The notes under the pieces: model-generated
Told to the model about the DNA's origin: nothing
What the model saw: only the letters and a program-made list of their open reading frames with translations
Database searches by the model: none
Made by a program: the position numbers and the translations under genes
Shown: piece by piece, positions 34,108-43,145 of the stretch
How positions within the stretch are numbered: the stretch's first letter is position 1
Layout of the letters: every line of letters starts with the position of its first letter
From: CAZGXI01 sp964529715
GTDB lineage: Bacteria > Chloroflexota > Anaerolineae > Aggregatilineales > Ch27
Assembly (NCBI GenBank): GCA_964529715.1
Contig: CAZGXI010000013.1
Location: 52,059 to 116,058, forward strand
Reading direction: 5' to 3'
DNA length: 64,000 nt

Positions 34108-34195
34108 CTCACCCCCTGCCCCCTCTCCCTCATGGAGAGGGGGAATCGCCGGCTTTTCAAGCCCTTCGCCATGAGGGAAAGGGGTTGGGGTGAGG
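34108..34195. repeat. Imperfect inverted repeat in a non-coding gap
   Basis: A C-rich arm at 34108-34134 (CTCACCCC...CCCTCATGG) and its G-rich near-complement at 34169-34195 (CCATGAGGG...GGGGTGAGG) flank about 35 bp. An inner hairpin, CCTCTCC with GGAGAGG around CATG, is nested in the left arm. The gap between the FtsK-like and LCP genes (34011-34280) holds nothing else. It resembles short mobile or REP-like elements. Confidence 0.65.
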
Positions 34196-34280
34196 ACCAT
34201 AGCCGTTGCCCAACGCCATCTCTGGCTGATGCGTAGGGTTTTAAACGCACTCTCATTGCTGAGGGCTGACGACTTCTTTG

Positions 34281-36263
34281 CTAACTGCTCGGTGTGGCAG
34301 AGGGCGTCGGCGTGGCCTCCGGCGGCAGCACAGCAAAGGTGCAAGAATTGTAACTGTTGCCCAGGATCACGCGGAAGTCCACCGTGCGGTTCGGGTCCGG
34401 CTCGATGCGCACATTGTCTGGACTGACATTCAACACGTGCATAATCGTTCCCAGACTGCTACCTTTAGTACGCCCGGTGTAGTCAATGATGATGGTATCG
34501 GGATAATCCGTCCGGTCGGCCTGCCCGCCTGCGATAGGGGCAAAGTTTTCCCAGGCCAGGCGATCTGCCGCCACCTGATCCCAACCCTCGTTCGGCGTGC
34601 CGTTAAGGACCTCGATCACGGCATTTTCCTGCACAAGCTGGTTCACGGTAGGCGGCAGGTAAAAGTTGTCGATGAGCTGCGCCACGTTCTCCCACACAGG
34701 AAGCTGTACATACGAGCCGTCCGGCGGCTGCCAGGGCGTAGTGTGGTAAGTGCGGATGAAGCTGTGGCTCTCGATGCGGCTCGGATCGAGATTGACCGCC
34801 ATCGGCAGCAGGCCAATGACGTCTGCCAGCGTCAGGTTTGTGTGCACGATCTGGGTCAGCTGCGGCCACAACTGTGCCACCTGCCCGATCAGGCCCTGGG
34901 CGTTAGCCTCACGCCAGATGGCCCGCAAAAGCTGCATCTGCCGCCGTCCCCGGTCGAAGTCGCTGCTGTTATGGCGGGAACGGGCATACCACAATGCCAT
35001 ATCGCCATCCAGGTGGTGCACGCCGACGGGCAGAGTATACAGCCGGTAGATCGGTTGCCCCCAGGCGTCATCGCCCTCATAGCGATAGTCTTGGATGGCA
35101 CAGTCCACCGCAATATCCACGCCGCCGAGTGTATTGATAATCTGCTCGAAGCCATTGAAGTCGATGCCGGCGTAGTAGTGAATGGGAATGCCAAAGTTGT
35201 ACAGGATTGTCTGGCGTAACAGGCCGAAGCCGCCGTCGGTCCAGCCGATAGTCTCCCCACGTTGGTAGGCCAGGTTCAACCGCTGCATCGTCCAGCCGGG
35301 AATAAATACAAACAGGTCGCGCGGCAGAGATAACATGCTCACCGTTCCGACGGTGCGGTTGATCGAGACAATGATCATGGTGTCGGTGCGATAGCTGGGA
35401 TCACCGGGATCGACCATGCTGTCGCTGCCGAGCAGGATGATGTTCATGATGTCGTAGTCGCGCCGGTTCGCCAGGGGGACCTGCGTGGGAATAGCCGTGA
35501 CGGGCGTCACCAAGGGCGTGCTATTTGGCGGGAAAAGAATGGTCGGCAACGGCGGGAAGGTGGCCGTGACCGCCGGTGTCGCCGTTTCGGTGAAAGTCGG
35601 CGTGAAGCGCGGCGTGTTGGTCGGGATCAGAGTGTTGGTCGGAATGGGAGTGTTTGACGGCGTCAGGGTATACGTAGGCGTCAGGGTATACGTGGGTGTC
35701 AGCGTGTAGGTGGGCGTGAGCGTAAAGGTCGGCGTCTGGGTCGGCGTGGAGGTCGGCGTCAGGGTCAGTGTGGGCGACGGCGTAATGGTCGGTGTGAAGG
35801 TCGGCGTGTAGCTGGGAGTGTTGGTCGGGAATAACACTGCTGCTGTCGGCGGCGGCGTGAAGGTCGCCGTCAGCGTGGCCGTCGCCGTCGCCGTCGGAGT
35901 CGCGGTATTGGTCGGCGTGGACGTGGCCGTAAAAGTCGGTGTTTGCGTGAAGGTCGGCGTCAGGGTGTAGGTAGGCGTAGGCGTGAGCGACGGCGTGACG
36001 GTATGTGTCGGCGTGTCTGTCGGCGTTGAAGTCGGCGTATCCGTCGGAGAAGGCGTATCGGACGGCGTCATTGTCGCCGTCGGAACCAGAGCCGTCGCCG
36101 TCAGGGGAAAAGCGGCAGCGCGTTCTTCGGCCCGACGTTGCGCCTCAATCCGGTTGACTACAGCCTGGATTCCCCACACCAGCACAGCCAACACAGCCAG
36201 CACGACCAGCGCCAACAACAGCCGTCGCAACAACCGAAAACGCCGGGGAGGTCTCGTATTCAT
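34281..36263 (-). CDS. LytR-CpsA-Psr (LCP) glycopolymer transferase with long Thr-Pro spacer
   Basis: About 660 residues: basic N-terminus and one membrane helix (about 10-35), a Thr/Pro repeat spacer (about 55-235), the LCP domain (about 274-455; ILLGSDSMVDPG, RTDTMIIVSI, SLPRDLFVFIPG, LNLAYQRGE, YARSRHNSSDFDRGRRQ), and a C-terminal LytR_C domain (about 548-650). LCP enzymes move polymers from lipid carriers to peptidoglycan or other wall acceptors outside the membrane. The Arg/Asp catalytic positions are present. The ATG at 36263 is chosen since the helix begins shortly after; codons upstream to 36380 look non-coding. Followed on the same strand by nothing close; the LysM gene lies upstream. 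Confidence 0.9.
   Translation of the reverse strand: MNTRPPRRFRLLRRLLLALVVLAVLAVLVWGIQAVVNRIEAQRRAEERAAAFPLTATALVPTATMTPSDTPSPTDTPTSTPTDTPTHTVTPSLTPTPTYTLTPTFTQTPTFTATSTPTNTATPTATATATLTATFTPPPTAAVLFPTNTPSYTPTFTPTITPSPTLTLTPTSTPTQTPTFTLTPTYTLTPTYTLTPTYTLTPSNTPIPTNTLIPTNTPRFTPTFTETATPAVTATFPPLPTILFPPNSTPLVTPVTAIPTQVPLANRRDYDIMNIILLGSDSMVDPGDPSYRTDTMIIVSINRTVGTVSMLSLPRDLFVFIPGWTMQRLNLAYQRGETIGWTDGGFGLLRQTILYNFGIPIHYYAGIDFNGFEQIINTLGGVDIAVDCAIQDYRYEGDDAWGQPIYRLYTLPVGVHHLDGDMALWYARSRHNSSDFDRGRRQMQLLRAIWREANAQGLIGQVAQLWPQLTQIVHTNLTLADVIGLLPMAVNLDPSRIESHSFIRTYHTTPWQPPDGSYVQLPVWENVAQLIDNFYLPPTVNQLVQENAVIEVLNGTPNEGWDQVAADRLAWENFAPIAGGQADRTDYPDTIIIDYTGRTKGSSLGTIMHVLNVSPDNVRIEPDPNRTVDFRVILGNSYNSCTFAVLPPEATPTPSATPSS
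35560..36080 (-). repeat. Tandem short repeats encoding the Thr-Pro spacer of the LCP protein
   Basis: Many degenerate 6-, 12- and 18-bp units reading Thr-Pro-Thr-x on the minus strand. The clearest are two nearly identical 18-bp units between about 35662 and 35700 (GTCAGGGTATACGT core) followed by related ones. Such tracts readily gain and lose units by slippage. Units are in frame, so length changes would keep the gene open. Confidence 0.8.
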
Positions 36264-36405
36264 CGTCTTCTCTACCCACATTTGCCGACACAGGCAGCCA
36301 GCCTTCGGACACGCAATGAAACGGCGAACAAGGGGTCCAAGCCCCTTGTTGTGCGCGGCGCAGGTTTGCTGCGTGGCCAAGTTTAACCGATGAGCGCCGC
36401 TGCCG

Positions 36406-37500
36406 CTATCGAAAAGTAACGCGGATGGTGCAGGGGTCGGGGAAATTACCCGTCACATCCACGACGGTCAGCCGTATCTGGTAGACACCGGGGCCAAAGC
36501 GCGCCGGGTCGATGGTCGCCAGCACATCGTCCGGGCCATAAGCAGGCGTGCTCGACAGCGCAACGTTGGCGAAGTTGGTCTGGTTCTGGCCGCGAATTTC
36601 CACTTTGTAAAAGCTGAAATTGCTGATCTCGCTCAAGATGGCCGTCCCACGCACCGTGAACGGCATGAACAGCACCGCGTCCGGCGACGGGGAGGTGATG
36701 CGCACTTGTGGGATCAGGCAGCCGATCACAGGCGGCGGCAACGGGCCGCTGCTCGTCGGCGTGAGAGCGAGCACGGTTGGAACGACAACCGTCGGTGGTG
36801 GCAGAACAGACGTTGTGGGTAGAGCGGTCGGCGCAAAGAAGGCATCCGGCACGTAAATGATCTGACCTGTTGTAATGCTGGTGGCATCGGCGATACAGTT
36901 TGCCGCTTGCAGTTGATCCAGTGCAATGCCTGCGCGCAGCGACAGGCGAAACAGGTTGTCGCCCGTCTGGACAATGTAGGGCAACCAGCCCGGCGGCGGC
37001 AGACACACAGATGGGGTCAGCGTCGGCGGCGGGGTGACAGGTGTGGGCAACAGCGAAATCGGTGTGTTAGTCGGCGGAAGCGGGCTGGGTGTCTGGGTGG
37101 GAGTTGCCGACGGACGCAGTGTGGGCGACAGGGTCGGCGTCGAAGACGGGCGCGGTGTGCGCGTCGGCGTGAGGGTGTATGCAGGTATTGCGGTCTCACC
37201 CAGGGCGGCTGTTTCGGTCATTTTGCCGCCGGTCGGTGTGGTCAGCGGTGGGGTATCCGTTGTTATGGAGATGGTGGCGGTTTCCATCGAGATGGCGGTA
37301 GTCGCCGTCGCCGCCGAAATATCGGTCGGCGCAACAGGCTGAGCCGTTGTGCCGGACTGAGCAACCGTCGTTCCCCCCGTGAGGATTGGAAGGCCGTTGC
37401 TCGTCACGACAACAGCGAAAATCACCGCTACCATCAGCGCCCCAATAGCACCGATAGCCACCAGGATTTCGTTTCTCAGATTTCGGGGATGCGGCTGCAT
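36406..37500 (-). CDS. Membrane-anchored LysM-domain protein
   Basis: 364 residues: a membrane anchor near residues 12-33, a Thr/Pro-rich spacer (about 85-165), one LysM domain (about 175-222; PYIVQTGDNLFRLSLRAGI, then TGQIIYVPD) that binds peptidoglycan or related glycans, another Pro-rich stretch, and a C-terminal Ig-like or fibronectin-like domain (about 258-364) with two Cys. It lies 4 bp after the pseudokinase gene and is likely in one operon with it, leading to the LCP gene 140 bp further. Role probably cell-surface attachment or wall sensing; not established. Confidence 0.85.
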   Translation of the reverse strand: MQPHPRNLRNEILVAIGAIGALMVAVIFAVVVTSNGLPILTGGTTVAQSGTTAQPVAPTDISAATATTAISMETATISITTDTPPLTTPTGGKMTETAALGETAIPAYTLTPTRTPRPSSTPTLSPTLRPSATPTQTPSPLPPTNTPISLLPTPVTPPPTLTPSVCLPPPGWLPYIVQTGDNLFRLSLRAGIALDQLQAANCIADATSITTGQIIYVPDAFFAPTALPTTSVLPPPTVVVPTVLALTPTSSGPLPPPVIGCLIPQVRITSPSPDAVLFMPFTVRGTAILSEISNFSFYKVEIRGQNQTNFANVALSSTPAYGPDDVLATIDPARFGPGVYQIRLTVVDVTGNFPDPCTIRVTFR

Positions 37501-37503
37501 GGT

Positions 37504-40500
37504 TTATGTTCGCTCCGCCAGCGGCGTGAAAGGAATGGCGAACACAAAGCGTGTCCCCACGCCGCTCTCGCTCTCGACCCAGATTTTGCCTCCGTGCGCC
37601 TCGACCAGGGCTTTTGCTATCGACAGCCCGACCCCGGTATCGCCTAACCCCTGGATCAACGGGTTGTCAGCGCGGTACAGGCGGGTAAAAACACGCGGCT
37701 GGTCTTCCACCGGGATACCACCGCCCTGATCCTGCACGGCGACGAACAGGCACTCCACGTTCGTGGGCCTACCCTGCGTGTTGGAAAAAGCGATCTCTTC
37801 CCGGCGGGCCACGACAGCCACCTCGCCATCGGTCGGCGAGGCTAGGTAAGCGTTGCTGAGCAATTCAGCGATGACCTGTTGCATGGCATCTCGGTCAGCG
37901 TGCAAGAGAGGAATATCTTCATCAAGGTCCAGTTGGACAGCGATTCCCTTCTCACGGAACTGAGTCCCGGCGTTCATGATAGCCGTCTCGATGATCTCAA
38001 CCATGTCAATCGGCTCCGGTTCCAGGCGAACCTGGCCGCTATCCAGAGCAATCACATGCACCAGGTCTTCGATCAGACTGCCCAACCGCTCGATGTTGGC
38101 CTTAACCCGCTGTAAGAACTTGCGCTGGAGTGCCCCCAGAATCCCCACCGACTCGCCGAGCAACAGGTCGGTATAGCCGATGATAGAACTCATCGGTGTG
38201 CGGAGTTCCTGGGCGATGGACAGAATAACTTCTGGGTTTTCGGGACGCGCTGCCCTGACCGCCCCCCCTGCCGACGGGGAACGGATGGCCTGATCGTAGG
38301 CTTGCAGCTTGCCTTCCAGCAGGTCCAAGTCGGCCTGTGCCTGGATGAGCTGGCTCTCCAGCTCACTACGCTCGGCGCTGAGTTCGTCGATCATGGCCTT
38401 CAATGCACCCACACCGTCGGCACCGAGCTGATCGAGCATCTCGCGGTCGCCCTGGAGGCGGGCCAGCAGTTGGTCACGCTCAGTTTGCAGAGCGGTCCGG
38501 TCGGCCTGAAGGCGGGCCAGTTCCTTTTGCAATGCGGCGCGCTCTTCAATACGGGCGTTGCGCTCATTGAGCAGTTGATCGCGCTGATGGACGACTTCCT
38601 GAAGCTCGATTTTGAGCGTCTCTACCTGTAGTGCAACTTCTTCGCGCTGCGTCTGCCAGGCCGCCTGCTCCTGGCGCAGGGCGTCGCGCTGCTTGGCAAC
38701 GGCTTCACGGTCCGTCGCCAGACGAGAAAGGTCCTCTTTCAAGCGCCTGATCTGGTTCTGGTAGCCCTCACTGTCCTGGGGCGCAACCTCGCGTTCGGCA
38801 GTTAGCTGCTGGAGCCGGGCGCGCAGTTGATCGCGCTCCTCGTTCAACTGCCCCAGGGCCAGAGCCAGCCCGGCCACACCCCCTTGAATACCCAGCAGGT
38901 CCAGCTCCTTCTGTACGTCTGACAGTTCGGCAGCAATGGCATCGCGCTCCGCTGCCAGGCGGTTCTTTTCCTGAGCCAGAGATTCCAGCGTTTGCTCAAT
39001 AGTTGCCGGGATAAGAAATTTGTCGCTGGTTTGCCTGCGCAGGTCTGCAAGCTGCTCTTCCAACGCCGCCTTTTGCGCTTCCAGGCTCGCTTTTTCGCGG
39101 GTCAGGGCTTCGATCATGGCCTGGTAAAGCTCTTCATTGTCGGCGGCAGTAACACCGATAAGCGCCGTCCTGGCGTCTTGAAGCTCCGTCGCCAGTTGAT
39201 CGCGCTGACCACGAAGCTCCTGGCTACGCTGGTTAAGCGCCACCATCTGCTGCGAAATCGAGAGCGTCTCCTCGTCGGAGGCCAGGATTTCGGCAATGCG
39301 CCCACGCTCGTATTCGAGTTCGATCTGTAAATCGCGCACAAGATTGCCCAGTTGGGCAATCTGCTCACGGGCCTGTTCCAGGCTGGCCTGCATTTCCTGG
39401 CGGGCATGGATGGCCGGAGTAGCGCCGGCTTCGGAAGGCGGTTTGCCCTCCATCATTGCCTGGATGACCTTTTCCTCGGCCTCGTAGCGAGCGGCGGCTG
39501 CATTCTGATGCAGAGAGAGCAGTTTACTGGCAATCGGCGCAATGCCTTCCAGCAAGGTGATTTCGTTTTCGCGCAGTTCGCGCTGCGTGTAGGGCAACGC
39601 CGCGATCAGCACGCCGAACACGCGGTCTTTTTCCTGCAAAGGCTGAATATAGGCCGGGCCAATCTGGTTAATATCCAGGCGGGTACAGAGGTCGATCAGC
39701 TCGTTCACGTTACGGTCAGCAAACAGCGGGCGCTGGCGGCGGCGTTCAATGGCGTTGGCCAGGGTCGGCTGCTCATCCAGGTTCAAGGCCAGGCCATGTA
39801 GCGGCTTTTGCGAGATGTGGTCATAAGCGGCCAGGATGTCTACCCAGTTAGCATCCTTGATCGCGCCGACGACTACCACATCGGCCTTGAGTGCGTCGGC
39901 AACGGCGATAGCGACCTGGGCGGGAAGATCATCAGGGTGTGTCTTTTCCAGCATGACGCCCAGCGCGCGCAGGAGTTGCATCGACTCGCGCTCCACCGAT
40001 GCAGAGGGTAGCGCAGGCCGTTCCCCCTTAGGACGGGCCGCTTCTGCGGAGGCGGCAGGTGCAGCAGGTCGCCGGGCGGCTTCCTGCGCCAGGGCCAGCG
40101 CATACGTCATGCGCGCCACCACCAGGCGGTAGAGGATCAGCGCCAACAGCGGCAGCGCCAACAGGAAAGCCAGCCGCAACGCCCCGGCGCTATCGCCCGG
40201 CGGGGGACCACTGATAATCTGGGCCAGTGTGCTCAGACTGCCTGCCAGGATAATGGCGAAAAAGACCATTTTCAACGGCGCGTCCGGCACGGCCCGAAGA
40301 CGCGCCAGCATCAAGATCAGACCCAGAAAAGCCAATGCCATGATAATAAATGTCCAGGCCAGGGCGAAAGGCGCGGCGTTGAAGTCCCAGGTCGCGGCCA
40401 AGGGAATCCACTGCACGGCAGTGTAAACGTATCCGACAGCGATCAGGGCCAATAACAGGAGCAGGATCAACGCCGACCCTCGGCTGCGACTCCCATCGTC

Positions 40501-40806
40501 GGCGGCCAGGAATGCCCAACCTATCAGAAGAAGCACGGCAGCATTGACGGCACGCTCCAGCGGCGGTAGCAGGGTATCTGGTGGTTGATTATTGAGTGCA
40601 GCTATCAACGCCGCCGCGCCCAGCCCGATCCAGGCCAGTACCATACCCAAAGCGGCGCTGGTATACCGCCCGGCAGCATGTTCGTCGCTTCCGCGCGAAC
40701 GCTGCCCCAGCGCAATTGAGAACACCGCCAGGCTGAGGGTAATTACGGCCAGAAAATACAACACATCACCGGGCGGAACGACAAAAATGTTCAACAAATC
40801 CACCAC
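37504..40806 (-). CDS. Large membrane histidine-kinase-like protein lacking the phospho-acceptor His
   Basis: 1,100 residues: seven predicted membrane helices (about 1-240), a GAF-like domain (about 290-440), a very long coiled coil (about 460-845), a HisKA-like dimerisation domain and HATPase_c (about 970-1090). The H-box reads SIAQELRTPM: Gln866 (codon 38209-38211) replaces the His that is normally phosphorylated. The ATP site is intact (ELLSNA, DQGGGIP, GDTGVGLSIAK). It may be a non-phosphorylating signalling ATPase or an allosteric partner of another kinase. It heads the operon with the LysM gene. The 7-TM plus GAF plan recalls receptor kinases such as those with 7TMR-like sensors. Confidence 0.88.
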   Translation of the reverse strand: MVDLLNIFVVPPGDVLYFLAVITLSLAVFSIALGQRSRGSDEHAAGRYTSAALGMVLAWIGLGAAALIAALNNQPPDTLLPPLERAVNAAVLLLIGWAFLAADDGSRSRGSALILLLLLALIAVGYVYTAVQWIPLAATWDFNAAPFALAWTFIIMALAFLGLILMLARLRAVPDAPLKMVFFAIILAGSLSTLAQIISGPPPGDSAGALRLAFLLALPLLALILYRLVVARMTYALALAQEAARRPAAPAASAEAARPKGERPALPSASVERESMQLLRALGVMLEKTHPDDLPAQVAIAVADALKADVVVVGAIKDANWVDILAAYDHISQKPLHGLALNLDEQPTLANAIERRRQRPLFADRNVNELIDLCTRLDINQIGPAYIQPLQEKDRVFGVLIAALPYTQRELRENEITLLEGIAPIASKLLSLHQNAAAARYEAEEKVIQAMMEGKPPSEAGATPAIHARQEMQASLEQAREQIAQLGNLVRDLQIELEYERGRIAEILASDEETLSISQQMVALNQRSQELRGQRDQLATELQDARTALIGVTAADNEELYQAMIEALTREKASLEAQKAALEEQLADLRRQTSDKFLIPATIEQTLESLAQEKNRLAAERDAIAAELSDVQKELDLLGIQGGVAGLALALGQLNEERDQLRARLQQLTAEREVAPQDSEGYQNQIRRLKEDLSRLATDREAVAKQRDALRQEQAAWQTQREEVALQVETLKIELQEVVHQRDQLLNERNARIEERAALQKELARLQADRTALQTERDQLLARLQGDREMLDQLGADGVGALKAMIDELSAERSELESQLIQAQADLDLLEGKLQAYDQAIRSPSAGGAVRAARPENPEVILSIAQELRTPMSSIIGYTDLLLGESVGILGALQRKFLQRVKANIERLGSLIEDLVHVIALDSGQVRLEPEPIDMVEIIETAIMNAGTQFREKGIAVQLDLDEDIPLLHADRDAMQQVIAELLSNAYLASPTDGEVAVVARREEIAFSNTQGRPTNVECLFVAVQDQGGGIPVEDQPRVFTRLYRADNPLIQGLGDTGVGLSIAKALVEAHGGKIWVESESGVGTRFVFAIPFTPLAERT

Positions 40807-41021
40807 AGAACACCACCTCCGCCGCCAGCAGTAAGTCGCAAGAAAGCCTTTTTACCTATTGAAAGTATAGCACAGGCAGGTTTTTTGCACGCTGGTGGAG
40901 ATAGAATCCGGTTAGAAGGCGCGTTGACGCGCCGCGCGCCGCGCGTTAGACTTCTGCGGCAGGGGGCCGTGTGGGTGTTCGCACGCCCCGTTATTGTCCT
41001 GGCCGGCAGGTGGAATAACCG

Positions 41022-41513
41022 ATGCCTCTCCCTCAGATCAAAAAACCGGTGGCGGCGCTGTTTCGCAGAGCGCCCTGGCTGGCGGTGATCGGCGAACGGC
41101 TGTGGTCACTGCGCCAGGCGCGCTATGCAGTCGGCGCGGTGGGCGTTGTGTTCGACGGAGAAGGCCGTGTCCTGCTGCTGGAACACGTCTTTCACCCGCG
41201 CCATCCCTGGGGATTGCCCGGCGGCTGGGTCAACCGCCACGAGGCGCCGGGAACGGCGGTGGCCCGCGAACTGCGCGAAGAAACGGGCCTGCGCGTTGAG
41301 GTGGTACAACCGCTGCTGGTTGAAGTAAGCCGCCTGCGCCCCGACCACCTGGAACTGGCTTACCTCTGCCGGCTCGAAGGCCACGCAGAAATCTCGCTGA
41401 GCGGCGAAATCCTGTCTTATCAATGGAGCGATCCGGCAAACCTGCCGGACATGTTCGAGTTTCATCAACGAGCCATTATGTACGCTCTGCAAGCGCGGAA
41501 AGGGTGCGCATGA
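41022..41513 (+). CDS. Nudix hydrolase
   Basis: 163 residues. The Nudix box is complete: GGWVNRHEAPGTAVARELRE then ETGL, holding the metal-binding Glu residues. These enzymes hydrolyse nucleoside-diphosphate-linked compounds. The N-terminal WSLRQARYAVGAVGVVFD leads into the fold in the usual way. Substrate cannot be told from sequence. Its stop overlaps the start of the next gene (ATGA), so both are co-translated. Confidence 0.92.
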   Translation: MPLPQIKKPVAALFRRAPWLAVIGERLWSLRQARYAVGAVGVVFDGEGRVLLLEHVFHPRHPWGLPGGWVNRHEAPGTAVARELREETGLRVEVVQPLLVEVSRLRPDHLELAYLCRLEGHAEISLSGEILSYQWSDPANLPDMFEFHQRAIMYALQARKGCA

Positions 41514-43132
41514 GCGTTGTAGGATTGAAGGCTCCCCGGCGGAAGGTCCGTCTGCCACTGCTGGAATTGATCTCGGCAGGGATGCTGCTGGCGGCGCTGC
41601 TCCTGTTCGTGGTTGAACTGATCAGCTTTAGCCAGCAACGTGACACACTGCGCAGTGACATCACCGTTGCGCAAATTCCGGTCGGCGGCCTGACACCGAC
41701 CGAAGCCCAGGCCCGCTGGGAAGCAGCCTACACACAGCCGGTTGTGCTCAATTACCGGGGCAGTCCGATTGTCCTGGATCCGGTGGCAGTGGGGTTTCGT
41801 GTCAACAGCCAGGTAATGCTGGCCGAGGCGTTAGCCCAAAGCTCCGACGAGGCGAACTTCTGGCTGTCGTTTTGGAATCACCTGTGGCGCCGACCGGCAG
41901 CGCCGGCAAACATCCCCCTCATCGCAGACTACCAGCCCGCCCTGTTGCGCGCCTTTCTTGAAGATGTGGCGGCGCGCTACGATCACCCGGCAGGACGGCC
42001 AGAGCCAGTGTTGGAGACCCTCACCTTCCGTTCTGGGGAAACCGGCTACACCTTGGACATCGAGGCAGCCATCCGCCTGATCGATGCCGCGTTGCACGAC
42101 CCGGTCAATCGCTATGTCAACTTGCCGGTGATCGACAGCAACCCTCTTGGCGGCGGGATAGATGCTTTGCGCGAGCTGATCGTTGCCTATCTGGACTCCC
42201 AGGGATTCATCTACGATGGGCAGACGACCGTTGCCTCCGTCTACATCATGGACCTGACGACGGGCGAGGAAATCAACCTGAACGGCGACGTAGCTTTTTC
42301 CGCTGCCAGCACCATCAAGATACCCATCATGCTGAGCTTTTTTCGTCATTTTGCTTTCGCACCCAGCCCGGAGGAAGCCTTCGTGCTGGTCAACTCGCTG
42401 CTGTGCAGCAACAATGCCTCCTCAAACTTTATTATGGAGTGGGTCGGCGAGGGTGATGGGCTGGCTGGAGCACAATACGTGACCGAGACGGCGGCTCGTG
42501 CAGGGGCAGAAAACACATACATCACGGCACTGTTCGACCTGGGGATTGAAGGTCAGGTTCTGGCTTCCAACCCGATTCCGCCGACGACGCCCAATCCGCG
42601 CTTCAATACCGATCCCGATCCCTACAACCAGACGACGGCGGAAGACCTAGGTACCCTGTTGATGATGATCTACGACTGCGCCACACAGGGCAGCGGCCTG
42701 ATGGTGGCCTTTCCCGACGGCGAATATACCCAGACGGAATGCCAGCAGATGTTGGAGGTGATGAGCGCCAACGACCTGCTTCGCCTAATTCAAGCCGGCG
42801 TTCCGCCGGGCACGCGCGTCTCGCACAAAAATGGCTGGCTCTACAACGTCCACGCTGACGCCGGGATCGTCTTTTCGCCCAATGGACGAGATTACGTGAT
42901 CTCGGTCTTTGTGTGGGAGGCCGGGGATTTCTTCAACTACACCATCGCCTGGCCGCTGATCGAGGAAATCAGCCGTGCAGCGTGGAATTACTTCAACCCA
43001 GAGAACCCGCTGCTCAACCGCCGTCGTGACCTGCCGGAGGCCGCCCAGGAATGCGCCAACTTTTTGCCTCCATCCCCAGAACAGGTGGACCTGCTCAACA
43101 TCAACGGCTGGCGGCAACAGTCCATGCCATAA
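41510..43132 (+). CDS. Membrane-anchored beta-lactamase-like serine hydrolase with VanW-type wall-binding domain
   Basis: 540 residues. One N-terminal helix (about 15-38), a domain like the PG_binding_4 repeat found beside VanW and L,D-transpeptidases (VAQIPVGGLTPTEAQARW, about 50-200), and a class A beta-lactamase-like domain (about 230-480) with SxxK (Ser267, AASTIKIPIM), SNN near residue 300 in place of SDN, and HKNG near residue 438 in place of KTG. Family members include beta-lactamases, but also carboxypeptidase-like and non-catalytic proteins; wall turnover is a fair guess. ATG 41510 overlaps the Nudix stop. Confidence 0.85.
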   Translation: MSVVGLKAPRRKVRLPLLELISAGMLLAALLLFVVELISFSQQRDTLRSDITVAQIPVGGLTPTEAQARWEAAYTQPVVLNYRGSPIVLDPVAVGFRVNSQVMLAEALAQSSDEANFWLSFWNHLWRRPAAPANIPLIADYQPALLRAFLEDVAARYDHPAGRPEPVLETLTFRSGETGYTLDIEAAIRLIDAALHDPVNRYVNLPVIDSNPLGGGIDALRELIVAYLDSQGFIYDGQTTVASVYIMDLTTGEEINLNGDVAFSAASTIKIPIMLSFFRHFAFAPSPEEAFVLVNSLLCSNNASSNFIMEWVGEGDGLAGAQYVTETAARAGAENTYITALFDLGIEGQVLASNPIPPTTPNPRFNTDPDPYNQTTAEDLGTLLMMIYDCATQGSGLMVAFPDGEYTQTECQQMLEVMSANDLLRLIQAGVPPGTRVSHKNGWLYNVHADAGIVFSPNGRDYVISVFVWEAGDFFNYTIAWPLIEEISRAAWNYFNPENPLLNRRRDLPEAAQECANFLPPSPEQVDLLNINGWRQQSMP

Positions 43133-43145
43133 AGTACGGGCGACC

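Noticed and set aside
34278..35219. A 313-codon plus-strand frame
   Set aside because: Antisense to the LCP gene, whose LCP and LytR_C motifs are clear on the minus strand.
35560..36080. Regular short repeats that recall a CRISPR array
   Set aside because: Units are 6-18 bp, in frame, have no unique spacers and encode Thr-Pro; no cas genes.
36907..37647. A 246-codon plus-strand frame across the LysM and kinase-like genes
   Set aside because: Antisense to two genes with clear domains; its Arg/Gln-rich content is a shadow effect.
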